Shown: positions 1-11,800 of the stretch, one piece after another
How the letters are laid out: each line of letters begins with the position of its first letter
Position numbering within the stretch: the first letter of the stretch is position 1
Source of the DNA: Trogon surrucura
Lineage: Eukaryota > Chordata > Aves > Trogoniformes > Trogonidae
Assembly: GCA_020746105.1 (NCBI GenBank)
Contig: CM036639.1
Location: 1,302,001-1,366,000, forward strand
Length of the DNA stretch: 64,000 nucleotides
Direction: 5' to 3'
Position numbers and translations under genes: made by a program
Notes under the pieces: model-generated
What the model saw: only the letters and a program-made list of their open reading frames with translations
The model's database searches: none
What the model was told of the DNA's origin: nothing

Positions 1-3000
1 GCGGTGGCGTGGTCGTCGGCAGCGGCGGCGGAGGCGATTTTATGGAGGGCAGCGGGGGCGGAACCTCCTTCTCCGCCGTGTCTGTCTCTTTTGGAGATAG
101 GAGGTCCTCTACCGCCGCTGCAGGCTTCAAGTCTTTTGTTCCCGTCTGTTTCGAATCTCGAACCGGAGCAGGATGTTTCCTCTCGGAGTTCTCCTCCGCC
201 TTGATTTTCGCCGTCTCCGCGGGGGCTTTAGTCTCTGCATTCGAATACAGTAAATTAACTAATTCCGTATCTGAGGCCGATTTTTCAGCTTTAACAGTTT
301 TGATGACCTTTTTCGATTCCGTTGCAGACTCCTTCAGTTCAGCTAGGCTGTTCTCCTTCCTCGAGAGGAAAATAGGCGAGCCCTTCGCCTCCTTCCCGTC
401 CACCTTGGCCGCAGCCGCCGCTGCCGCCGCTCGCTCCTTCTTCTTCCTGCTGAGCTCTGCCCCCAGGCTGGAGTTCAGCGGGAGCCTCGTCGGCGATATA
501 CTGGAATGGCGACTGCGCGACCCAGACCTCTGCTTTTTACTGTGAGATGATGAGTGTCTCGAATAGCCAGGACTTCGGCTTCGGGACTTCACCGATTTCC
601 TGCGGAGAGAAGGGCGAGAAGAGAAATGAAACGCAGCATCTCCCGACCTCCCAGCTACTCACCGACACCAGCAGCTCTCTCTGAAAACAATGGGAATCCA
701 TTGTTGGTCAACCAAGTTCAGAGAGTCCATAACACCTGTCAAGAGAGATTAAAGCTACCAAAACGAGTTTATTGACTACAGCAGTGCAGGTTGCAGGTCA
801 TCATCCCCTCCCAAGTCGTGCCGTTCCGACGGCAACGAAGGATCAAGACCGGACAAGCTTCAGGTAGAGACGAGATCGCAGATGCACGCGCTAAACGGAA
901 GACCTCAGTCGGGAGGATGAGCTGGCAGTTCACGGATCTTTCACAGTAATTACGTGCGACTTTAAAGGAAACAACGGATAAAATATGACTGCCCTCACGG
1001 GAGTGGCGCCTCAGGAAACGTCTCACTTCAAGCTAATTTTTCCCCCTGGTTCTTTTACTACCATCAGAACTCGAATTTGCATACTGTGATTCAGGAGAAG
1101 GAAAAAAAAACCCAAACCCAGGAATTTTAATTCCGTTTGAGGTATGTCCAGAGATTCTCAGTCTTCCTTTACAATAAACGGGCTCTACATCAGATACATA
1201 TGGAGAAATTAAAGAAATCAACAACCCAAACACAGCGAAAATCTGTGCTGTGACACAAGAAACCAGCAAGGCAGGAAACCCCTCACACCGTCAGGGAACG
1301 CACGGCGTGAACCTGGTCAGAAGGCAGCTGTAACCACAGGCTCAGAGGAGGCCGATGAGGAAACAAGATAAAAAATAAAAAGGAACCGGAAACTGGTACT
1401 TCCGGTGTCCACGCCAAAATCACTGACAAGAGAGAACCATTTCCTCCACGTGAGGAGGAAGTAGCATTTTGCAGGTTATAAGACAGCACACCTAGGGTTA
1501 GGAGTTGCGTGAGCCAACAGAAAAAGAAGAAACGTAGAGATCAGGCCCTAGGAATACTGTAAGAGAAGCTATGTTCAAGGTTTATTTTTTGTGATTTATT
1601 ATATCTAGTTTTGAAAATAAGGAGTTCTCTCAAAATGCAGTTCCGCAGTGGATATAAAAACACCTAACAGCACGCAGGTTTAAACACAGGAGGTGCTGGC
1701 TCGCTTGTAACTATCCTGAGAAGGCAGTTAACACCAAGGTCTAAACTGTTCATAGTGCTACACGAATTCATATTTCTCTGAGAAAATAAACGTTTGGAAA
1801 ATAAACCAGAGCACTGAGACAGACTAATGCCAAGCTCCTCGCTAGACACCACCAGCACCTCCAAGGGCGGAGGCAGCTGCGACGGCACAATCCAACAGAA
1901 CCCTCTTTCCCTGCTACTCCAGGCACCAACGTCCTGCCCTCTCACCAGCAAGCACAAGCCCAAACCCTGGGCTGACAGTGGTCAAAGAACACCACGTCTG
2001 TAGGTAGCCCTTACCTTTAGACTTACAAAATAAATATACAACCAGAAGGAGAAAAGAAGCGTCATCTCAAGTCACTCAGCTGTTCGCCTCTTCGCTGCGC
2101 TGTTCCGTTAAGAGGAAAGCTGCCTCAGGATTGTCTCTTTTTCCACAGTTTCTGCTTAACCGAGTCGCAGTCGTGGCCACAGTTCACCCTTTCCGCCAGG
2201 AGCCGGAAAAGCTGCTACGTTTTCACTGTGCTCATTCGCAGGAAAAGGAAAACATTCCTAATAAATTCTGTAGGATGTAGTTTACTGCAACCGCAAACAG
2301 TTTTGGGGTTAGCATTCCCTCTTACACTCTTTCAGGATAACTGTTTAAGATGCTGCAATACTGTTTCCTGCTCCCCTTTCTCCCACCCTCCCTGGGGTTA
2401 CCCCCCAGCGGAGCAACATTCTCAACAACATCCCTCAGCAGATCCCATAGAAACTCCTCCAAAAGTCCAGTTTTACCTTATTCTTAGCAGCATCACATCA
2501 GAGACATAGCCACCAAAGACACCTGCACGGACACGAACGAGGGGTGCACAGACAGGACCCCCTCACGCGAGAGCGGCTGCGGAAGAAGCTGCAGCGCGGA
2601 ACCGCGACCGTCCATCGGCAAACACGGGTGGGTGCTCCTCGGCTGCACCAGCACTGAACCCACCTCCTCCCTCCCGGCAGTTTCCTCCACTCCACAGGCA
2701 CCGCTCTCAGGCTCTTCAGCTGTCTAACAGTAATTACCGATAGTTATTACACAAAGAGCTGTTGTTTCTAAGCCCGTTTTCCAGCTTGATGTTTACGGCT
2801 TCTTTGTCAGACCTGAAAAAGGCACCAGCATCCAGAAGCTTGTCTGTTTTCCCTGCTCTGCCGACGCAGCCCGCAACAGACCACTCCGCAGCACACTTCA
2901 GCTCCTACCACCAGACCACCAGCAGCCCTCACGCCACCACAGCACTTGCTGCGGGGCGGTCACCTGCAGCACCACTTGCTTTTATCACCGCTGGATGTCT

Positions 3001-6000
3001 CAAACAAGATGCAACAAGACAGACGATGCACAAGAAGATCTTGCTTTTTGCAGCGACTGTTTCCATCCTCTGGAATGATCTTTTCGTGGCCTTGCCCGCA
3101 GCCAGTCAGCTCACACTTTTACCTCTGTCACCCATAGCAAGAGTCAAGGCAACACTCGGGAGCTTACTTGCTTTGCTAAGGCTATCAGGGATGGGTGGGA
3201 GGCAGTTCTTTTTCTGGATAAAAATGCTCTGGGGTTACCTACACCTCGTCGTCTCTCTAGCACTGGAAACCAGAAATTCAGGATACTAACCAGAACGTGA
3301 AGTCAGAGGTGACAGCTCATCTGAAAATCCAAATCAAAATGGGTTACTAGATCGATTTACCAGATACCATCAGAAGATTAGAATAGTCTTTGGAGGAGGG
3401 AATGCTAGAGCCCTCCTCACGCTGCACAACCACAGCTGAGAGCCGTTAGCAGAAATGCCCCTGAATCAGGAGGCAGAACAAAGCCCCACATCCAAGTACT
3501 TCCACATTATCCACTCTACAAACTCGCAGGAACATCTACCGACAGTAAAACAACTCGAGGCACAACAGAAGTTAAGAGTAATGTGGAAACTAACACCTGG
3601 GAAGCCTGACACACGCCCCGCACTCCAACTGCCCGGGAAACAAGCTCCGACAGAAGGCCAGCCTTTCTTCTTCATGAATGCCCGACGACCTTTTGCCGTG
3701 GCAACAACAGTGGCCTATATCACAGCACGTGCACGGCCTCACACTCAGCTGCTATGCTTAGTACCGAGCACAACCCACCTTCGGAAGGCGAAGGACTCTG
3801 GAATGGCTTCCCCTAGTTTTAGCTGCGATGACAACAGTTGCTACAAGCCACATCTGCTATTTTCCCTACTGCCCAAATCATCCTCGTTCCCTCCTAATTT
3901 GAAAGCGAGTTGTTCTGCACAGCCATTTGAAATGCAAACGTCCCGCATTTTCTCCAAGTGGCGCAGCGCGCTGAATCAGTTTCCCAACACCGCATTTGGG
4001 ATGTGGAGATTAAAGAAAACACAGAACGCACTTAAAAAGAAAAACCACCACCCTGTATTGTCAGACAGTGGAAATAATTCAGTGCCCCAGAAAAGCCTGC
4101 GTTACCTCCTCTGCAGAATTTAAGCCACAGTCAGATGCTGAGCGCCTGAGCAAGTGTGCCAGTTAGAGACGGTTTCTCTCCCAAAGCGTTCCTGCCCCTC
4201 GGCGGGAGCAAGGAGAAGAGATCACGCAGTCACTCCCCGGCTACTCTGGTGCAAAGTCAGCTGCCCCCGTTTACACCCTCACCTGGAGGGGATCACCCAG
4301 CGCTGGTTTTGGTGAGGCTGGCGAGGAAGGCTCAGCCAATCGCTCCTCCAGGTGAGCTCCTGCCCAGCCGTCACACAGGGGCAGCCCCACCTCGGGCTTC
4401 TGGAGCAGACGTCTGACCACGAACTTACATCGACGGCCTCACCCGTAGGGGCTGTGAGCTCAGGGCAGCAAAACCAGCAACGACTTAACAATTTGCCTAC
4501 GGAAAACACATTCGGTTCCCTCCGTCCCTTTTACTAGAGTCACCTCAGGCAGATGTGTTTCTGAAGTTGTGATCCATGGTTTTTGTTCCGCTTTAAAAGA
4601 ATATACCACACATTCAGTTACCTGCTCAGAAAAGAGAGAAGAGTAGCAGGTTGTCAACTGAAGCCAGAAATTCAAAGGATTCTGTGCAAGCTGGGCGTAA
4701 ACAGTAAGTAACCTTTGGAATCTATTTTTGTTTGGGGTCTAGCATTTTGTCAGCGAGTCAAAGATGCCCTTAAAAAGTTTCTTACACGGGTACGGAAATT
4801 CAGGGGAGCAACACAGAGTGCTTCAAAGTTGCTCCCGTAATTGAGATCAGGAGGAGAGAACTGCTTGATTTCCTAAGTCTGAAGAAACCAGCCATCTGCA
4901 GAACGAAAAGCTTCAGATTTGCCTGGAAAGCGGAGTAACCTGTGGGGGGGAAAAAACCTCCTCCTGTACACCACTCCCATTTCCGCGTCGTTTCTCCCTG
5001 GTTAGAGCTGAACACAGACATTTAACAGGTGCCACCACACACAACTACATCATGAAGCACACCTATGTTTTCTACTCCTGTATTCTTACTCTTCCAAAAG
5101 TATTAGCAAATAACGTGCAAGCTCAGTGCCACCAGCGCAGAAAGGATGGTGGGGAGGGAGAAGAAAAGCACCAAGGACTATCCCTCAGAACCTCTCAGGT
5201 GTACACTGAGAAAACAGGGCAGAGGAGAAAGAGTCTGAAGGAAATTTTCACTGTGTAAAGCCACAGCGGAGTAAGTAGATTTTATGTAACAGCTTCCAGG
5301 GTGCTAAAACCGACACACCTCTCTCCCAGCAAGGACAAAGGCACTATTGCAAAGCCACTACGGAAGACAGTATTCCTGAATTTAAGAGAAGAGCTGCAGT
5401 AACAAAGAGCTGAATTCCAAAAGCCCCGAGTCCTTTGGGAACTGCTGATCAGAGAAACGCGCTCTGGAGGCAGCCACTTCCCTCGCAGCTCCCGTTTGGA
5501 CCAGAGGATGCAGCACGGCTAACGACAGCACAGAGCATTTCTATAGCAATTGCATGCCAGGTCACATCTTAATTGCCATGGAGCTCCAACCAAAGCTCCC
5601 CAGCACCCATGGTGACAACTGGAAACTCACTTAACATAAGCTGAAGCTAGAAAAAAAAAAAAGAATCAACATTAGACTACATACTTGTGTGTCTAACAGG
5701 CTGATTAACGATCCTCTGAAACAAAGCACACAGAACTACCTTCTAATAATAGTCGCCTTCTGCAGCAAGGTTACCGACTAAACAAAAAGAGGAGAAAATT
5801 ATCGTTAAGCCAGAATACAGCTGGTTCCTACTTGCCCTTCCAGAATGCCCCGATTTCAGAATGGACGCAAGAAACTCTAGAACTGAAAAAAGAAAAGCTG
5901 AGGTTAGAAAGATGGAGTTTATGTGTGGTCATCCCTAACTCAAGGGAAAAGAAAAGACACGTTAGTTCAGAAAGAGCAAAACAGACTCAAAAAATACACT

Positions 6001-7560
6001 CCTGAAAAACTTGATCAAGTTTCCACGCATAGTAAACAGACAAAGGCTTCCAGAAACAGGTGAAAACACTCTCCCTGGCTGAACTTCTCGCCAGGTAAGC
6101 ACATTAGATCCCGCCTCAGGAGCCGAATGGCTCCATCTCCCTTCAGAGCACAACCCTCCCCAGAGGCCTCGGCCCTTCCGTGGGGGCCACCTCCAGAGGT
6201 GGGTGTAATTTAATCCCAGGAGCTCACTCAGCCCGAGGCCTCTCGGCGAGAGCCAACATGGACGCTGCCGACCGCCAGCCAGGGAGGTGTTTCCCAAAGT
6301 GTGAACACCATTCAAAAGGGAATTGCCATCAACCCAACCAAAGAAATTCCACACAAAACACCTCGCAGCCAAATCAGGCAGCCAGTGACCTGGGCCCCTC
6401 CGAGATGAGGAAGGGGGTTAAACCCCCCTCTGCCCCCAGAGCCTCCCCCACCACCCCTGGCCACGTCCCTGTCCCCAGGGGATGGAAGGCAAGGCAGAGG
6501 GCACGCACCTGGCGATGGGGCTCCGGCTCACGGACCGCTTTGCGGCGAAGGGGCTGCTCGAGCGCCGTCGGCTGTAAGGGCTGGGTGACCTCCCGCTGTA
6601 CGAGCCACTGCCCCTCTCGTAGCTCGAGGAGCGTCTCCTGTTGTAGGGGCTGATGGACCTCTGCCGCCGGCTGTACGGGCTGGGCGAGCGAGTGTTCGAC
6701 TGGTAAGCCACGGGCTCCTTGTAGGGTGGGCTGATCGACTGGCGGCGCGAGGAGCCGCCGGGGCTCTTCCTGTAGGGATCGTAGTTACTGGATGTGTGAG
6801 AGCGGGGAGGGCTGAGATCGTACTCCTGGATGTAGGAGGCTCCCGAGGGGCTGTCGTCCAATTTAGGGCTGTCGGACCATTTTCTGTGAGGACTTCTGGA
6901 TTTCCGCTTCGGGCTGTCAATAGTTTTGTAACTTTTCGGAGCATCCCTTTTCCGATGGCTTTTACTGCGCTCTTTGTGGCTGGACTTGAGTTCCCGATCC
7001 TTCCTGGATTTCTCCTTGTGCGCTTTGGCTGACCGGGACTCCTTGTTGCTACTCTTTGAGGAGAGCGACTTGGGGTGCTCCTCGCTCTCAAGGAGTCTCT
7101 TGGAGGATCCCGATATTCTCTCCTTGGTGGACCCGGACCTGCTGGATGCTTCCAGGCTCTTTTCTAACTTCCTCTCTTTTTCCGCCTGCTTGCTCTTCAT
7201 CAGCTCACGAACGCGCTTGTGCTGGTGGTGCCGGTGTTTCTGTATCCTCTCGCTCCTGTCCGCTTTCCTTTCCTCGTTCTCCCTCCTGTCCAGCTTGAGG
7301 GCCACATCATCCGAGAAGGTATCCGAATCCGAACTGATGTCATCATACTCCACCAGCGGCTTGATCATCGCGCCCAAGGGTGCCGCCGTCTCCTGGGCCG
7401 CCACCGGTGACTCCTTGGAGTGCCTGGACTTATGCCTCTTGTGCCTGGAGGCCAGCCGGTGCCTCTCCTTGCTGTTCGAACTCCCGCTGCCAGGCGCGTG
7501 CTGCGAGGACCCCCCGCCGCCCCCATCCTTCTTGCCCCCATGTCTCTCCGGATTTGGCAT
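1..7560 (-). CDS. CDK12: CDK12, cyclin-dependent kinase 12, 5' portion (coding exons 1 and 2, partial)
   Basis: Coding exons are 6509-7560 (exon 1, start codon 7558-7560) and 1-599 (exon 2, running off the left edge). Exon 1 ends AG|GTGCGT and exon 2 follows a CCGCAG acceptor; joining them gives an unbroken frame across an arginine codon. The part seen is the N-terminal arginine/serine-rich region: many RSPSPYSRR-type repeats, basic KHKKHK-type stretches, an acidic SDSDTFSDD segment and, in exon 2, the NSSLGAELSRKKKERAAAA stretch typical of CDK12. The kinase domain lies outside the window. CDK12 with cyclin K phosphorylates the RNA polymerase II C-terminal domain in nuclear speckles and supports elongation of long and DNA-repair genes (family knowledge). 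It is divergent with MED1, the usual vertebrate arrangement. CDK13 has a similar RS region, but the wording of exon 2 and the MED1 neighbour favour CDK12. Confidence 0.96.
600..6508 (-). other. CDK12 intron 1
   Basis: This 5.9-kb interval separates the two CDK12 exons. It is clearly less GC-rich than the flanking exons and promoter. I see no conserved reading frame, recognisable repeat family or RNA gene in it; the open frames on both strands are short and have no family resemblance. Confidence 0.8.
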
Positions 7561-8142
7561 TCCTCCTCCACTGTGCTCGAGAGAAGGGAGGGGGGGGGAA
7601 ATCCTCCGAAACCCCCAAACTTCAAACTTCCTCAGCGCCCGCTCCTCGCACCATTCACCCCGGCCCGAGCCCTCCCTGCCGCCAACACCCCCTCCTACAT
7701 GGGGAGCGGGGCGGGGAGCGCCCCGAGGCCCCACAGGAGGAGGAAAACGGGGAGGGGGGCGTCCGGGGACACACGCACCGGGAGGGGGGGAAGGGCACCG
7801 GCCTCACCGCCTCATCCGAGGGGCCCAGGCCCGGAGGGCAGCGCCGCCGCGGGGGGAGCCCCGGGAAGGCGGGGCCTGGGCCCGCGATCCCTCCCCACCC
7901 CCTCAGCACCGGCCGCCCGGGCTCCGCGGGCCGCCGCGCGGGATCCCGCAACCGGAAGGCCCAGAGGCCGCCGCTGCCGTCGCCGCCTCCCCCCCGCGCC
8001 CGGTCTCGGTCCCGGCCCCGGCCCGGCCCCGCCGCCCCCCGCTCACTTCCCAAAGCGAAACGGCTCCGCGTCCGAGGGAGGGGGGGGGGGCCGAGGGGAG
8101 CAGGGGGGGGGGGGCGGGGGGCGGACGGGACGGCTCGGCAAC

Positions 8143-8697
8143 TCTCGCGAGACCCGGCCGCCTCTCGCGAGACCTCGCCCTCCTCCCCGCCGACTCGCCC
8201 GCGCCGACACCGCGAGACCTCGCGGCTGGATGGGAGGAGTCGGTCGCGCCGCGTCCTCTCGCGAGAGCCGGGCTCCGCGCACGCGCGGTCGCCGCTTTCC
8301 AGTGAAACTTTATTGGGGCGCCGGGCGCGCGCAGCGCCCGCCCCTTCTCCCCCTCCCCGGCCCTCAACAAATCTTTATGGAGGCGCCGCCGGCGGACAAG
8401 CGCGCTCCCCGCCCCTCAGCGCCGCTGGGCCCGTCGCGGCGTGCCGGCCCCCCCTCTCTCCCTCCGTTCTCCGGGCTGGGCGTTGTTTTACGGGCTGCTG
8501 GCGGGTCGCTGCTCGGCGCGCCCGGGAGTAGCGTTGGGGGGGGTTCACTGCGGCCGGTAACGGCGGCTCCGCGGCCGCCACCGCGCTGGGAAGAGGCCGA
8601 GGAGAGCGGGCTGGGAGCCTGAGGCCGCCCGCCCCGCCCCGCTCCTCCCCTCCCGCTCCTTCCCGCCCTCTCGCGAGAGAAGCGAAGTCTCGCGAGA
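8143..8697. promoter_or_regulatory. Cluster of five TCTCGCGAGA palindromes
   Basis: Exact 10-bp copies lie at 8143-8152, 8163-8172, 8257-8266, 8669-8678 and 8688-8697. They form two groups: three spaced over 124 bp and two 9 bp apart nearest MED1. This palindrome is a known core-promoter element of housekeeping and divergent mammalian promoters, with a single copy usually reported as sufficient for activity. The placement suggests one group per direction of transcription, which is inference. Confidence 0.8.
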
Positions 8698-8723
8698 GGG
8701 CGGGAGCGCCGCGCGCCGCAGGG

Positions 8724-8747
8724 ATGGCGGCGGCCGCCGCTGTGTGA
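8724..8747 (+). other. Possible 7-codon upstream ORF in the MED1 leader
   Basis: An ATG at 8724 opens a frame of one methionine, five alanines and a valine, then TGA at 8745-8747, about 100 bp before the MED1 start. It matters only if MED1 transcription starts upstream of 8724. The same bases form a YY1-type ATGGCGGC motif, so the element may act as a DNA site instead. Confidence 0.35.
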
Positions 8748-8849
8748 GGCCGGCGCGGAGCGGCCCCGCCGCCGCCGCCGCCCCCCTCCCTGCGCCCCCG
8801 CTCCCCTCCGCGCCCGGCCCGCCGCGGGCCGCCCGTCCCCGCACACGCC

Positions 8850-11800
8850 ATGAAGGCGGCGCCGGGCGGCGCCGAGGGTGAGTGGCTCCGGCGGGGCGCG
8901 GCTGCCGCCCGGGCTGCCCGGTTGGGTGTGAGGGGGGAGGCCCGGGCGGCTCCGAGGCACCGGCGCGGCCCCTGCGGGGCTGACGGGGCTGGCGGGGCAG
9001 GTGTCACCCCGAAAGGCGGCACCGGGTGGTGGCACCGAGCCGGGCCTTCCCCGGAGCCCCGACTCTCTGCCCCGGCCGGGCCTCCGGGTGTTGGTGCGGG
9101 CGAGCGGCCGGTTCGGAGGGGAATAAAGGCGAATGTTTCAGCGAAGGTCGAATTTCGCTGAGGTCAGGCGGGACCCTCCTGGCCCCGGGACCCGGTGGGC
9201 TCCTCCCGGCACACGTGGGTACCCGGAGGGAGGGTGTGAAGTGGAGGGAGCCCCGTTCATTCCGGGTGGGAGCCGGTGGCTCCACCCGAGCGTCAGGAAT
9301 TGTCACTGTGCGGGTGCCCGCGGAGGAGGGGGGGTGGGTGGGATGGGACACCCGCCCGTGGGGACGGGAGGAGGTGGGTGGGATGGGACACCCGCCCGTG
9401 GGGACGGGAGGAGGTGGGTGGGATGAGACACCCGCCCGTGGGGACAGGAGGAGGTGGGTGGGATGAGACACCCGCCCGTGGGGACAGGAGGAGGTGGGTG
9501 GGTGGGACACCCGCCCGTGGGGACGTTCGCAAGGTGTCGGGACAGCCTGGCGCAGGTGGCCCAGCCTGGGCAGGGGGCTCGGGGCAGGTGGAGGTCCCTT
9601 CCAGCCTCAGCCTTTCTGCGTTTCAACACAGCAGAGAGATGTAAAGTGCCTGAAAACATCTGGCAAACACTTACTCATCCATTACACTTGGACCTGATGG
9701 TTTCACCATTGGGTCTCTGAGCTCTACGCACGTGAATAATGGAAACAAACCCTTGAAATCGTGCAAGTGAGGGCTTGCAGGGCAGTGGCAGTTAAAAAGT
9801 CGTAGACATCTGTTGGCCGTGCTAGCAGCAGTGACAAAGTTTATTTTGACAGTGATGTCTGGTGTTTTTTGTCAACAAATGCCAGTGTAGAAAAAGCTGT
9901 CTCTTAGCAAAAAAACAGACAAAATTGCAGCGCTCCTGAGACCCACGTTCCCTTTGTGCATGTGTCCAATGAGCTAGTGGGGAAAAAGGAGCCATTTAGT
10001 CTTGGAACTTTTTTCAAGTATTTTTGTTACAATTGCCAAGCTATTTTATTTGTAAAAATTTAAATACTGTCTCGTTCTCTGTTCTGAGTATTCCCCTGTG
10101 GTTTGTCCCCCAGAAACGGAGAAGCTGAATAAGATGAGTACCCTCTTGGAAAGGCTTCACGCGAAGTACAACCAAAACAGACCTTGGACAGAAACCATGA
10201 AGTTAGTCCGTCAAGTCATGGTGAGAGTTGTTGGGGTGTCAGCGGGAGGATTTCTGAAGTTTTTTCAGTGATAATTGTGTTGTTGATTTGTTAGATCTCT
10301 TCAAAGTGCTTTACCTTGGGCTGAAATCTGATCTGCTTTTACTTACCTAAGGAAACCTCCCTTCCTCTAAACAAAAGTTGCAATAATTACCTATCACCGA
10401 GTGATACCCAAAAAGGATGTTTTTCTTCTTTCTAAGGAGAAACGAGTCGTGATGAACTCTGGGGGGCACCAGCATCTGGTGAGCTGCTTGGAGACGCTGC
10501 AGAAAGCCTTAAAAGGTTGGTACGTTCTGTGCGCGCGCTTCGCAGACTGCTTGCTGGCAAACAGGGCTACGCCGTGGAAATACTTCGAGTCATAAAAGCA
10601 AGCGAGGTTCTTGCACGTTTCACTGTGTTCTGCTGCGTGTGTGCTCACGTTTCCATCGCCGTGCTGGTCGGGACGACTCGGCGGTGCCTGTGTTCCTGTC
10701 AATGCTCACACCTCTGTTCCACTCGCGGAAGAAAATCCGTTGTGCCTTCGCAGTCCTGAGGACATTTGGTTTTCTCTGTGCGAGTCGTTCTGCCTGCGTT
10801 CGGGTAGGGATGGCGTGCGTGGCTGTGAAGATACGAACAGACCTGGGAGGGAGGGACTAGTTGAGGTTGGCCTGAATGCTGCTGTCTTATTCCTGGGGAA
10901 ATGCTGGATTGTTTCACTAAGCCTCGTTTTTTGTTTCCTCCCTCTAGTGTCTTCTCTGCCTGCCATGACGGATCGCTTGGAGTCCATAGCCAGGCAGAAT
11001 GGGTAGGTCCTCTCTTATTTTCCTGCTTTTCCCGTTTATCTGTACGCATCGTAATCTCACTGCTGGTTCGGTTGGTTTCTGTGTGCGTCTCATAGCAACT
11101 TTTGTTTTGTTTTGTATGTAAGCCTTGGATCTCACCTTAGTGCAAATGGCACTGAATGTTACATCACCTCAGACATGTTCTATGTGGAAGTCCAGTTAGA
11201 TCCTACAGGGCTGCTCTGTGATGTCAAGGTGGCTCACCATGGAGAGAACCCCGTGGTACGTATTCCTGGCACAGACCAGGGTAATGCCTTTGTGGTTTTG
11301 ACGCAGCCGTTGCGGCTCTCTTTCCTGTCAGCGGAGGAAAAGGATTGTACTGGATGTTCCAGCAGACCTAGCGTTACACCTTTTTTTTGCTCGCTCTGGT
11401 GGAAGTAAAAGCCTCCACGGAGTAAATCGCTCCCGTGGGTTGATCCAGTCGATGCAGGAAGCGTTCCACTGGTGGCCTCTGGTTTGCTCTGAGGGGTTTT
11501 GTAACTGGCAGCATGTTTTTGAGGAAGTGTTTGTGAGAGTTTTAGTGCTGGCGGAAGGATGGGCAAATAAATCTTAGAACACTTAGATATGTGGATGGAC
11601 AATACTAAAACATTGAATGCTGAAAGAAAACGTCTTTACTTCCCTTCTGCACGTGTACCGGAGTTTGAATTTGCTGTTTGTGCTGGCCCTGCCACTCCTC
11701 TGAAAGCAGACCAATTGTAATATTTCTAGATAAAATAATTGTTTTTCAAATCAGTCATTTAAGAGGAAGTTGCTTGAATTTGTCCCAGAGGGGGTTGACA

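Larger units (their letters stand above)
7561..8849. promoter_or_regulatory. CDK12-MED1 divergent CpG-island promoter
   Basis: The two start codons are 1.29 kb apart in opposite orientations. The interval is extremely GC- and CpG-rich, with long G runs around 8081-8118 and no TATA box. It carries five exact TCTCGCGAGA palindromes and an ATGGCGGC YY1-like element at 8724-8731. The island spreads into both first exons. A shared CpG-island promoter for this gene pair is inferred; transcription start sites cannot be placed from sequence alone. Confidence 0.85.

Noticed and set aside
6974..8622. Several plus-strand open frames of 380-440 codons and minus-strand shadows across the CDK12/MED1 promoter
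   Set aside because: They overlap the CDK12 exon in antisense or the CpG island, have Arg/Pro/Gly-rich composition set by GC content, and resemble no family.
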